The position numbers and the translations under genes were made by a program. A stretch of 13,222 nt of DNA. Origin: CAZNFR01 sp964572225 (GTDB lineage Bacteria; Bacteroidota; Bacteroidia; Bacteroidales; GCA-2748055). The first letter of the stretch is position 1, and each line of letters opens with the position of its first letter. The notes beneath the pieces are model-generated. The model was given only the letters and a program-made list of their open reading frames with translations, searched no databases and had not been told where the DNA came from. The DNA lies in NCBI GenBank assembly GCA_964572225.1, contig CAZNFR010000090.1, positions 1 through 13,222 of the forward strand, written 5' to 3'. Positions 1 through 7,165 of this stretch are shown here, in pieces.

Positions 1-31
1 ACTCAAATTTAAACATTTGCTGAGCTTTTCA

Positions 32-266
<235 letters not shown>

Positions 267-321
267 AAGGACTCCCCCAACTGGGATCATGTAAATAATC
301 CCCTGATTGAGCGTAAATCCC

Positions 322-840
322 TTATTGCTCCCTCCTCAATTCATAAACGAAACAAACATCGCCTCCAAATTCCCTCTCTTCAAGGAAGGTAAAACCCAGC
401 CTTTCATAAAATCTGTGCGCTTTCGTATTGGTTTTTAAGGGATCGATAAGAATCCCGGTTATTTCAGGATTCCGAAAGCAACGTTGAATGGCGAGCTCCA
501 TTATTTTTGTTCCATACCCCTTGTTAAGGTTTTTTTCCTCTCCTATCCAAATATCAATGGCTTTCTTATTTTCTCCCACCTTTCCCCAGTAATGTGAATC
601 CTCATAATAAGGGTCAATAATCTGAAGAAATCCAATGGGTTCCCCGTCCAATTCGGCGATGAGTTGTTCCCTCCAGTCGGGATCCCGGAGAAGCTCAATT
701 TCCCATTCCCAATCATCATTCGGATCACTATCTATTACATGCGGCTGGGTGTCCCAGTATTTCAATAGTGTAAGATCTTCTATGCAAGCTGGCCTTAAGT
801 TGATCATCTCAAGATCGTTAGATTGTTTTGTATTATACAC
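322..840 (-). CDS. GNAT-family N-acetyltransferase, AAC(6')-like
   Basis: A 172-residue protein transferring acetyl from acetyl-CoA to an unknown amine; presumably cytosolic. The middle and C-terminal parts resemble the aminoglycoside 6'-N-acetyltransferase AAC(6')-Ib group: a strand with LDGEPIGFLQ (about 64-73), an Asp in AIDIWIG (94-100) where that group has its catalytic-region Asp, the acetyl-CoA pyrophosphate loop NKGYGT (106-111), and the closing DPLKTNTKAHRFYERLGF segment (133-150). Length matches the family (about 170-185). The longest frame starts at a GTG (838-840) preceded by AAGGGAAGG; an ATG at residue 12 (805-807) aligns better with the usual start of the fold (INLRPA), so the true start is uncertain. 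Family membership is well supported, but aminoglycoside activity is not shown; many chromosomal relatives have other or unknown substrates. Confidence 0.88.
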   Translation of the reverse strand: MYNTKQSNDLEMINLRPACIEDLTLLKYWDTQPHVIDSDPNDDWEWEIELLRDPDWREQLIAELDGEPIGFLQIIDPYYEDSHYWGKVGENKKAIDIWIGEEKNLNKGYGTKIMELAIQRCFRNPEITGILIDPLKTNTKAHRFYERLGFTFLEEREFGGDVCFVYELRREQ

Positions 841-1030
841 GTCCTTCCCTTTTTTAAACCCTATGCATCTCTGCAGGCAACCAGTTATCCTATTTGCCGA
901 AAGCTAATAATATTATTTTTAACCGATATTTTCCTTATTAAATCCGGATTTTTCAGCCTTCTGAAAACGCAACAAACCACCGGATTCCCCGTATCAAAAA
1001 AATATCAATTACCAAGAATCTTTATCCCTT

Positions 1031-1552
1031 ATGGAAACTGAAATAATGTTTGTATTTGATCTCGATTTTACAATCTGGAATTGTGGTGAAACCTGGCTCG
1101 ACCATACTCAACCTCCTTTTCACAAAGAAAAAGGGGTAATTGTCGATGCCCAGGGTAAAGAAATGAGGCTTTATCCCGAGGTCAAACTGATCCTTAACCA
1201 GATCAGGGATGCCGGGTATAAAATGGCTGTGGCATCGCGGACCAATGAGCCCGACTGGGCTAAACAACTTATCCGGCTCCATGAACTAGATCATTTTTTC
1301 GACTACCTTGAAATTTACCCCGGATCCAAAGCCGAACACTTCCGGAACCTTCATATTCATTCAGGAATAGATTACGAAGACATGGTATTCTTCGACGATG
1401 ATTCCCGGAATATCGATGAAGTTAAAATCCTGGGCGTTAACGCCTTTCTAATTCCTGAAGGACTGACACACGATACTTTCCTTGTCATCCTGAAAAACCT
1501 GAGCCTGTCCCTGAACATTGACAGACTGGGAGTGATTTGGGGCGGGATGTGA
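1031..1552 (+). CDS. HAD-superfamily phosphatase, magnesium-dependent phosphatase-1 (MDP-1) type
   Basis: A 173-residue cytosolic phosphatase of the HAD superfamily, IIIC/acid-phosphatase-like group. Motif I is FDLDFTIW with nucleophile D10 and acid/base D12. Motif II is ASRTNEP with S69. A Lys at about 100 fits motif III, and FFDDDSRN (120-127) is motif IV binding magnesium. The FFDD(D/E)xRN signature and the length (about 165) are characteristic of MDP-1, described as a protein-tyrosine or sugar-phosphate phosphatase; the physiological substrate in bacteria is unclear. The start at 1031 has no evident Shine-Dalgarno; an in-frame ATG at residue 6 (1046) is an alternative. It stands alone on the plus strand, and its TGA stop directly abuts the TAA stop of the convergent secreted-protein gene, with no terminator between. 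Confidence 0.9.
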   Translation: METEIMFVFDLDFTIWNCGETWLDHTQPPFHKEKGVIVDAQGKEMRLYPEVKLILNQIRDAGYKMAVASRTNEPDWAKQLIRLHELDHFFDYLEIYPGSKAEHFRNLHIHSGIDYEDMVFFDDDSRNIDEVKILGVNAFLIPEGLTHDTFLVILKNLSLSLNIDRLGVIWGGM

Positions 1553-2275
1553 TTAAGGAAAGAGGGATTGACATACACTTTCGGATCTTGAAGGGTTAAG
1601 AGCATCCGCTTTGCTGATTAATTCAGGATTAAACATCACAAACCGATCCAGTAAATGATTTTCCGATCTGCCAGAAATCTGCACCCGATAGATACCCGGT
1701 GCATCAAAATGACACATAATCTGATTCCCAGCGTGGTCTGAGGTTCTGCCTGTCCAGGTCCATCCTGTGGTTCCGCTTGAAAATACCTTGAACCATCCCT
1801 CAGCACCTGCTCCTTTCGGACAATCATCGGTGCAAACGCCGTGGGGTCTGACAGTATCTCCTTTTTCCGGATGCAAGGCATAAAAATCGGCTGCATCGGG
1901 AATCCTGAGCCAGCTATCGTTATGCTCTGTGTTATCGATCCCTTTCCCCACCTTGCATCGCCAGTAAAAATGGTATACTCCGGGATTTTCAATCTTTATG
2001 TTGTACTCCATAATTCCTTCACCCGGCTTTGTGAACAGGTCTCCTCCTTTCCATTCCAGAAATGCCATTCCATAGTATCCGGGAAGGTCGGTGCGCATCA
2101 ACCAACCCTGATTCGGATTGTATTCCGACTCTACCTCGACTACTACCAATCCCTTATTCTCAAAATACCGGGCATCGATCTGCTGTGCCCCGGTCTGTTG
2201 TCTGCTAAAACCCAGAATAAGGATCAGCAGGATGAAATTGATTCTGAATGTCTTTTTCATGATTCTGATTTTCAT
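1553..2275 (-). CDS. Secreted carbohydrate-binding-like beta-sandwich protein
   Basis: A 240-residue exported protein, last gene of the minus-strand operon. The N-terminus is a signal peptide: basic MKIRIMKKTFR, a hydrophobic core INFILLILILGF, and likely cleavage after TGA at about residue 30. The mature part reads like a galactose-binding or GH115-C-terminal-like module: VVVEVES (44-50), an aromatic-rich segment, YNIKIENPGVYHFYWR (91-106), HNDSWLRI (118-125), then GIYRVQISGRSENHLLDRFVMF (194-215). It has five Cys in the mature part, including a CTDDC pair (148-152), so disulfides are possible. No catalytic motif is recognised, so binding is an inference and enzymatic activity is not excluded. 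Its ATG overlaps the oxidoreductase stop (ATGA), indicating translational coupling; ATG at residue 6 is an alternative start. Confidence 0.75.
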   Translation of the reverse strand: MKIRIMKKTFRINFILLILILGFSRQQTGAQQIDARYFENKGLVVVEVESEYNPNQGWLMRTDLPGYYGMAFLEWKGGDLFTKPGEGIMEYNIKIENPGVYHFYWRCKVGKGIDNTEHNDSWLRIPDAADFYALHPEKGDTVRPHGVCTDDCPKGAGAEGWFKVFSSGTTGWTWTGRTSDHAGNQIMCHFDAPGIYRVQISGRSENHLLDRFVMFNPELISKADALNPSRSESVCQSLFP

Positions 2276-3318
2276 TGATTAGCTATTGGGTTCATGGTTA
2301 TCACCGAGTTTTTACGGGCTGATTCATACACTGCTTCCTGCACTTCCAGGCTTCGCAGATAATCATCAATATTAGGCTCAAATTCCCGGCCCGTCATCAT
2401 CGAATCCATAAAATGTTTTTGGGTCAGGTAAACACAGTCGCCCGAAAACTCCTGTTTTGAAAAGCTATACTCGTGTTCTGACTCCTTCTCACCCAACAGC
2501 TGCACCGTGATCTCACCTGTGCTGTATAGTCTAACCGAGCCCAGGCTTCCTTCCAAAAGTGCCTCACCGAAGGTAAAACGCGGTTCCGGGTAATTCGGTT
2601 CATTATATCGATTTGCATCCCAGGTCGCTTCCACTCCATTGACATGAGTCAGAAACAGCATTGCGCGATCTTCCCCTTTGATAAGGGGGTTCAATTTGCT
2701 GATCCGTGCATATACTTCCTTAACCTCGCCGAAAAGGTATCTGAAGGTATCGATAAAGTGAATCCCGTTCTCATATATCAGGAAACGTGGGTACTCCCGG
2801 AAATAGGGCTGTCGGGGTATGTATGCCTTTTCACCCCATCCGTCGCCCATGCGTGAACGAAAATAAATGCTATGGGGTAAGCCTATAATTCCCTCATCCA
2901 GGATGCTTTTCATTTCCCGGTACCATGGCTGAAAGCGCCAGTTTTCGTGTACCATAAACCGGATGCTTGCATTGTTGAGGATCTCCCGGATCTCATAGGC
3001 ATCTTCCAGGTTGGGAGCCAGGGGCTTCTGACAAATGATATGAATCCCTCTCTCTGCTGCTTCCCGGATCATCTCGACATGGGTATCGGGGGGTGTTATG
3101 ATATCCACAATATCCGGCTGCTCAGCATCGAGCATTTCACGATAATCGGTATAGTGCCTTTCAATCCCACATTCTTTCATAATGGGTAAGGCCCTTTCCA
3201 TGTTTCGGTTGCACATGGCAGTAAGTTCCACACCTTTTATCCTTTTCCATGCCCGGTATTGAAATCCTGCAAAATAGCCTGATCCGATGCCTACAAGTTT
3301 ATAGGAGGGTTTTATCAT
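2272..3318 (-). CDS. Gfo/Idh/MocA-family NAD(P)-dependent oxidoreductase
   Basis: A 348-residue sugar or cyclitol oxidoreductase, probably cytosolic because no signal peptide is seen. The N-terminal Rossmann fold has the glycine-rich loop GIGSGYFAG (10-18) and the strand ending DIVDIITPPDTH (69-80). The cofactor/catalytic Lys lies in CQKPLAPN (96-103), where the usual EKP motif is QKP; this variant occurs in relatives. The C-terminal domain carries ENGIHFIDTFRYLFG (183-197), with H187 and D190 in the usual GxHxxD catalytic positions. Length is normal for the family. Its start overlaps the transporter stop and its stop overlaps the start of the secreted-protein gene, each by 4 bp (ATGA), so it is firmly inside the operon. 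The likely role is oxidation or epimerisation of a sugar or sugar acid brought in by the transporter; the substrate cannot be read from sequence. Confidence 0.92.
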   Translation of the reverse strand: MIKPSYKLVGIGSGYFAGFQYRAWKRIKGVELTAMCNRNMERALPIMKECGIERHYTDYREMLDAEQPDIVDIITPPDTHVEMIREAAERGIHIICQKPLAPNLEDAYEIREILNNASIRFMVHENWRFQPWYREMKSILDEGIIGLPHSIYFRSRMGDGWGEKAYIPRQPYFREYPRFLIYENGIHFIDTFRYLFGEVKEVYARISKLNPLIKGEDRAMLFLTHVNGVEATWDANRYNEPNYPEPRFTFGEALLEGSLGSVRLYSTGEITVQLLGEKESEHEYSFSKQEFSGDCVYLTQKHFMDSMMTGREFEPNIDDYLRSLEVQEAVYESARKNSVITMNPIANQ

Positions 3319-4607
3319 ATTGTTAATCTGTTAATTACCTCCTTATCTGCAAAAAGCGGTCTTTCCGGATCCATTCTCAACCAGGCAAGGATGGAAATCA
3401 TTGCCAGAGCTGCAGCCACCAGAAAAAACGCAGATTCTGATCCGGTCCACCCGAGCAGATAAGGAAATGCCAGAGCGGTAATAAATGATCCTACATTTCC
3501 GGCCATGTTCATGGTGCCGGAAACTGCTCCGGAGTGTTCTTTTCCTATGTCGATGCAGAAGGACCATGAAGGACTCAGGGTCATATCGGCTCCGAAAACG
3601 GCGATGGATAGCATGGCCACGGCCCCTTCAACCGAATTCATGAACAGACTCCCGGTCATCCCGGCCATTACCAGTCCGAATCCAATAATTGCCGGGATCT
3701 TACGGCTCAGCCTCCACTTCCCAGTCCGGTAGATCCTGTCGACCAGGGCTCCGGAGAACCAGTTACCTGCGGCTCCGAAGATCAGGGGTGCCATGGTGTA
3801 GAATCCAGCCTGCATCAGGTCGAGATCAAATTTTTCCTGAAGATGGGGGAACAACCAGGTAAGACAAAAAAAGAAGGTGAAGTTACTTCCAAAATACTGT
3901 ATCATGGAAAGCCAGACATTTCTTGATCCAAATAGCATTTTTGCGCTCAGCCTGCTCTGGTTCTCACTTTTTTGTTGCCGGTTTTTGAGAATAAATTCTT
4001 TTTCTTCCTCCGGAATGCCGGGATGTTTCTCCGGATCATCCTTAAAAAATACAAACCACACGATTGCGAAAGCAACTCCGGCTGCCCCAAGAATAATAAA
4101 GCTGTTGCGCCAACCGGTGGCTTTGATCATCCAGGCAACGAGAGGCATGGCGAATGCCGCTCCGATTCGGGAACCCGAAAAGTTAATTCCCTGGACAATC
4201 CCACGCTCTTTGAGCGGGATCCAGGAATATACAGCCCTCGACATGCCCGGAAAGGCACCGGCTTCACTTGCGCCAAAGAAAAAACGAACAATAAGCATTC
4301 CCAGATAAGATTTCACCATTCCTGTTAATGCGGTGAATACGGACCATAATCCTATGATAAGCGAGAGCACCCTTCGGGGTCCATAGCGGTCGGCAAATAT
4401 TCCTCCCGGCACCTGAAAAAGCGCATAACCAAGAGCAAAGGCCGAAAGCACCCAACCCATCTGGTTGTCCGTTAGTCCAAGGTCGAAACTGACCTCTTCC
4501 TTTGCCGCAGAAATACAGGCTCTGTCAATATAGAGAAATAGAGATAGGATAAAGGTCCCTGCCACAAAAAGGTATCTCCTTGGAATCCGGTAGGTAGTTT
4601 TCATCAT
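3315..4607 (-). CDS. MFS transporter, anion:cation symporter (ACS) family
   Basis: A 430-residue inner-membrane permease with the twelve hydrophobic segments expected of the major facilitator superfamily. Family marks are YIDR in helix 1 (26-29), GWVLSAFALGYALFQVPGGIFADRYGPRR spanning helix 2 and motif A (51-79), and the RFFFGASEAGAFPG segment (108-121). These match the ACS family, whose members import hexuronates, glucarate/galactarate, tartrate and other organic anions by proton symport. This supports an acidic carbohydrate or hydroxy-acid as the operon substrate. It begins with two consecutive ATG codons, 17 bp after the cyclase stop, without a visible Shine-Dalgarno, and its stop overlaps the next start by 4 bp. 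The exact anion is unknown. Confidence 0.93.
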   Translation of the reverse strand: MMKTTYRIPRRYLFVAGTFILSLFLYIDRACISAAKEEVSFDLGLTDNQMGWVLSAFALGYALFQVPGGIFADRYGPRRVLSLIIGLWSVFTALTGMVKSYLGMLIVRFFFGASEAGAFPGMSRAVYSWIPLKERGIVQGINFSGSRIGAAFAMPLVAWMIKATGWRNSFIILGAAGVAFAIVWFVFFKDDPEKHPGIPEEEKEFILKNRQQKSENQSRLSAKMLFGSRNVWLSMIQYFGSNFTFFFCLTWLFPHLQEKFDLDLMQAGFYTMAPLIFGAAGNWFSGALVDRIYRTGKWRLSRKIPAIIGFGLVMAGMTGSLFMNSVEGAVAMLSIAVFGADMTLSPSWSFCIDIGKEHSGAVSGTMNMAGNVGSFITALAFPYLLGWTGSESAFFLVAAALAMISILAWLRMDPERPLFADKEVINRLTI

Positions 4608-4624
4608 TAGTCAGGTGGATTTGG

Positions 4625-5266
4625 TTAAAATTCGGTTGCAAGTACCCTTGCCGGTGCCCCGTCTCCCCCTTCAATCTTGAGAGGGAAAGCCATGACCCTG
4701 GCAAAGGGGGATCGTAAGCGTTCCAGGTTGCAGAGACCTTCAATGATGATGATGCCTGCTTCGAGCAGAATCCGGTGTATTCGCTGCAATTCCTCAATAT
4801 TGTTCACATCGGCTACCGATGGAGGTTCCACTCCCAGCATGGAAATTTCCAGTCCGGCTAATCTTCGGGCAAGATCCTCCCCTATTCTCGGAAGTTTATC
4901 CCGGTAAATCGCCGGTTCATTAACAAACCGGCTCCAGCCGGTGCGCAGGACAATCCCGTGTCCGTGTCGAATGTCTTTCAAAACCGGATCAAGCAATTCC
5001 GGACCCAGTATCTGGGAAGGCTGTGGATCGGAAATATGGATAATATGACAATCACAGATCAGTTTTTGAAGAGGGATGCGGTCTATGCTCACATCCGAGA
5101 TTCCAAAATGCAGAGGAGCATCCATGTGGGTCCCGGCATGTGAGTATATTTCGAGATCACTGGCGTTCCATCCGTCTTTCTCCAGATTTTTCGCCTCCTT
5201 CATTCGAAATCCCCTCATGGGTTCACGAAAAGGAAGGGTCAGGTCTATGATGGTATTGCATTCCAT
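4625..5266 (-). CDS. Cyclase-family metal-dependent hydrolase (kynurenine formamidase-like fold)
   Basis: A 213-residue protein of the cyclase family (Pfam PF04199, which includes KynB). The metal-binding signature HAGTHMDAPLHF is present (H43, H47, D49, H53). Further conserved parts are GVEPPSV (145-151), IHRILLEAG with H164, the IEGLCNLERL segment (175-184) with E176, and a C-terminal GGDGAPARVLA. All expected ligands are there, so it should be active. Members hydrolyse N-formylkynurenine, isatin, or cyclic amides and esters, or act in poorly known pathways. In this operon, between a dehydrogenase and an anion transporter, a lactone or amide hydrolase role fits better than tryptophan breakdown, since no kynureninase or dioxygenase is present. 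It starts 3 bp after the dehydrogenase stop. Confidence 0.9.
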   Translation of the reverse strand: MECNTIIDLTLPFREPMRGFRMKEAKNLEKDGWNASDLEIYSHAGTHMDAPLHFGISDVSIDRIPLQKLICDCHIIHISDPQPSQILGPELLDPVLKDIRHGHGIVLRTGWSRFVNEPAIYRDKLPRIGEDLARRLAGLEISMLGVEPPSVADVNNIEELQRIHRILLEAGIIIIEGLCNLERLRSPFARVMAFPLKIEGGDGAPARVLATEF

Positions 5267-5269
5267 GGG

Positions 5270-6319
5270 TTAAAGCTTTGATACAACCAGATCGGCCAGT
5301 TCCATGGTTTTTTTGTCCCCACCGATATCCACAGGGAGGTTCCCCTCCTCAAGGACGGCATCGGTGGCTTCCATCAGTTCGCCTGCGGCTTGGGTTTCAC
5401 CCAGATGCTCGAGCATGAGGGAAACCGACCAGAACATTCCAACGGGATTTGCGATTCCTCTACCCGCAATGTCCGGGGCGGAACCATGGATGGGCTCAAA
5501 CATGGAGGGGTAATTTTTTTCCGGATTCAGGTTACCGCTGCCCCCCAGTCCCAGGCTTCCCATCAGGGCACCTCCCAGATCGCTCAGAATATCCCCGAAA
5601 AGGTTGGTGGTCAGAACCACATCAAAAATCCAGGGCTTCAGTACAAAATTTGCCGAGGTGGCATCGATATACATAAACCTGTGCTCCACATCCGGGTAAT
5701 TCCCGGCTACTTCAGAAACTACCCTGTCCCAGTAGGTCAGACTGTTTATCAGGGTATTGGATTTAGTGACGGTGGTGACCTTTTTGTTTCTTTTTCTCGC
5801 CAGCCGGAAAGCATAATTTGCGATTCTTTCGATTCCAAAGCGGGTAAAAATACTGGTGTCTACTCCCATTCCCCCGGGGGTGTCGGGGTGGACCTGATTT
5901 CCCACCTGCACAAATTCCCCTTCATTGTTTTCCCTTACCACCACAAAATCAAACGGAGTTTCGTTTCGCAGGGGACGGGTCACCCCTTTCCAGTTTCTTA
6001 CCGGCCGCAGATTGACATATTGCTGGAAGGCGTTCCTGACTTTGAAGGTATACTCCTTTGCAGGCAGGGTGTCATCCACATCCGGAAGCCCGACAGCCCC
6101 GAAAAGGATGGCATCGAACTGTCTCAGCTTTTCAAGTCCGTCATCGGGCATAAAAAATCCATGATCCTTATAATAACCGGCACCGTATCCAAATTCCCGG
6201 AAGTTCAGGGAAAAACCATGTTTGGATGCCAGTTTCTCCAGGACAGCCACCCCTGCCGGAGTTATTTCCTTGCCGATACCGTCTCCGGGTACCAGGGCAA
6301 TATTAAAAGCGTTCGCCAT
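5270..6319 (-). CDS. Tartrate/D-malate dehydrogenase-like enzyme (TtuC/DmlA group of the isopropylmalate dehydrogenase family)
   Basis: A 349-residue cytosolic enzyme of the beta-decarboxylating dehydrogenase family, which oxidises 2-hydroxyacids with NAD and a divalent metal. Visible parts are PGDGIG (11-16), GAVGLPD (74-80), the substrate arginines in KVRNAFQQYVNLRPVR (93-108), VVRENNEGEF (127-136), Lys in VTKSN (K186), IDATSANFV with D219, NLFGDILSDLGG with D243 and D247, and HGSAPDIAG (278-286). Overall it resembles E. coli DmlA and Pseudomonas tartrate dehydrogenase more than LeuB or isocitrate dehydrogenase. The residue aligning with the family's catalytic Tyr (ENTEGEY in DmlA) is Phe (F136) here, which may mean altered chemistry. 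It lies 2 bp from the regulator gene. Assignment to leucine synthesis is unlikely because no leu genes are near. Confidence 0.88.
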   Translation of the reverse strand: MANAFNIALVPGDGIGKEITPAGVAVLEKLASKHGFSLNFREFGYGAGYYKDHGFFMPDDGLEKLRQFDAILFGAVGLPDVDDTLPAKEYTFKVRNAFQQYVNLRPVRNWKGVTRPLRNETPFDFVVVRENNEGEFVQVGNQVHPDTPGGMGVDTSIFTRFGIERIANYAFRLARKRNKKVTTVTKSNTLINSLTYWDRVVSEVAGNYPDVEHRFMYIDATSANFVLKPWIFDVVLTTNLFGDILSDLGGALMGSLGLGGSGNLNPEKNYPSMFEPIHGSAPDIAGRGIANPVGMFWSVSLMLEHLGETQAAGELMEATDAVLEEGNLPVDIGGDKKTMELADLVVSKL

Positions 6320-6321
6320 TT

Positions 6322-6978
6322 TTATTGATTATTTGAGTTTTTAAGTTGGTTCATCAGAATATCCCTTGCTTTTCTCGAATGATTGCGAATTACCGACTCA
6401 GCCTTCTCTGCATCTCTTTCCCTGAGAGCACGGATGACCAAACGATGATCATTCATGGAATCCCTGAAGGGCAGGATGATCCCCTTGGGATAGGTCCGGA
6501 TCAGAATGCTCCCAATGGAATTCAGCTTCTGAAGTATGGAATTTCCGCTTGCCCGGATAATCGCCTCATGAAAACTGTGATCTGCCTGCTGATACCTGGC
6601 CTCATCAATTGCATCCAGATCGGTGAAGGGTTTGAACAAGCCCTCCAGTTCATCAATCTGCCGCTCGCTCATGCTCTCAACTCCCCTTCTAACCGCTACA
6701 CCCTCCAACCCTTCCCTGCACTCGAAAGCTTCAATGATATCGCGGATATCAGGGCGCCTCACAAATATGCCACGCCGGGGAATGCTTTCCACCAGCAACT
6801 CATCCTCCAGCATCTGGAAGGCTTTGTGAAGGGGCATGCGGCTTACCCCCAGTCGTGCAGCAATTTTCTCCTGAAGGATCTTCTCGCCCGGCGGCAACTC
6901 CCCGGAGAGTATCATGGTCTTGATCCTTGTATAGGCCTGGAAACTCAGATCTGTATAGGGAATCGGATCGATTTGCAT
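6322..6978 (-). CDS. GntR-family transcriptional regulator, FCD (FadR-like) subfamily
   Basis: A 218-residue DNA-binding regulator, first gene of the six-gene operon. The N-terminal winged helix runs from about 10 to 75: AYTRIKTMILSGELPPGEKI, the recognition region ARLGVSRMPLHKAFQMLE (41-58), and the wing ESIPRRGIFV. The C-terminal all-helical FCD domain has the usual metal or ligand residues D133 and H137 (DHSFHEAI), H178 (DHRLVIRAL) and H200 (RNHSRKARD). FCD regulators of this kind usually repress catabolic genes and release DNA when bound to a carboxylate-containing substrate or intermediate. A TTGTATACAA palindrome lies about 15-25 bp upstream of its start, so autoregulation of the whole operon is likely. 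The effector is unknown. Confidence 0.94.
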   Translation of the reverse strand: MQIDPIPYTDLSFQAYTRIKTMILSGELPPGEKILQEKIAARLGVSRMPLHKAFQMLEDELLVESIPRRGIFVRRPDIRDIIEAFECREGLEGVAVRRGVESMSERQIDELEGLFKPFTDLDAIDEARYQQADHSFHEAIIRASGNSILQKLNSIGSILIRTYPKGIILPFRDSMNDHRLVIRALRERDAEKAESVIRNHSRKARDILMNQLKNSNNQ

Positions 6979-6990
6979 TAATCTTACTTT

Positions 6991-7007
6991 TTGTATACAA
7001 TATACAA
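6991..7007 (-). promoter_or_regulatory. Putative GntR operator
   Basis: The perfect 10-bp palindrome TTGTATACAA (6991-7000) overlaps a second half-site. On the minus strand the site reads TTGTATA-TTGTATA-CAA, a 7-bp direct tandem. A central GTATAC with flanking TT/AA is typical of FadR/FCD-type GntR operators. It lies 13 bp upstream of the GntR start codon and would fall at about +1 to +17 of the transcript predicted from the -7 box at 7014-7021, a position suited to repression. Confidence 0.6.
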
Positions 7008-7013
7008 TAATTG

Positions 7014-7021
7014 CAAATATA
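7014..7021 (-). promoter_or_regulatory. Predicted -7 box of the GntR operon promoter
   Basis: The minus strand reads TATATTTG, an exact match to the Bacteroidota -7 consensus TAnnTTTG. No TTTG-type -33 element is visible at 19-21 bp further upstream, so the call rests on one box and its position about 35 bp before the GntR start codon. Confidence 0.45.
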
Positions 7022-7111
7022 GAAAAAGATTTCCTGATCCTTTGCGGGATAAACGTATTTTATGGAGAGAATTCTCAGTAAGAAACGCTCTGATTCGGCT
7101 ACGAGGATTAG

Positions 7112-7151
7112 AAAAAAAAGCGGATCAAAGCTTCCGGGCAGGCGACCGGAA
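7112..7151 (-). terminator. Candidate terminator after the aldehyde dehydrogenase gene
   Basis: On the minus strand, 15 bases past the stop codon, TTCCGG (7151-7146) pairs with CCGGAA (7137-7132) around an 8-base loop. A weak AAGC/GCTT stem (7133-7130 with 7121-7118) then leads into eight T (7119-7112). A further short hairpin (GAATC/GATTC, 7155-7167) overlaps the stop codon. The T run is convincing, but the main stem is only 6 bp and lies some distance from it. If real, it separates this gene from the GntR operon. Confidence 0.4.
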
Positions 7152-7165
7152 AACGAATCTCAGAT

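Noticed and set aside
283..302. GGGAT/ATCCC hairpin after the acetyltransferase stop, as a terminator
   Set aside because: The stem is only 5 bp with a 10-base loop, and no T run follows on the minus strand.
841..1030. Promoters in the divergent intergenic region between the acetyltransferase and the HAD phosphatase
   Set aside because: It is AT-rich, but no exact TAnnTTTG box with a paired upstream element was found on either strand.
5390..6328. 312-codon plus-strand open frame
   Set aside because: It lies antisense to the dehydrogenase gene, whose protein is clearly conserved; the antisense product has no recognisable domain.
6346..6981. 211-codon plus-strand open frame opposite the GntR gene
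   Set aside because: The minus-strand protein has clear winged-helix and FCD motifs, while this one has none.
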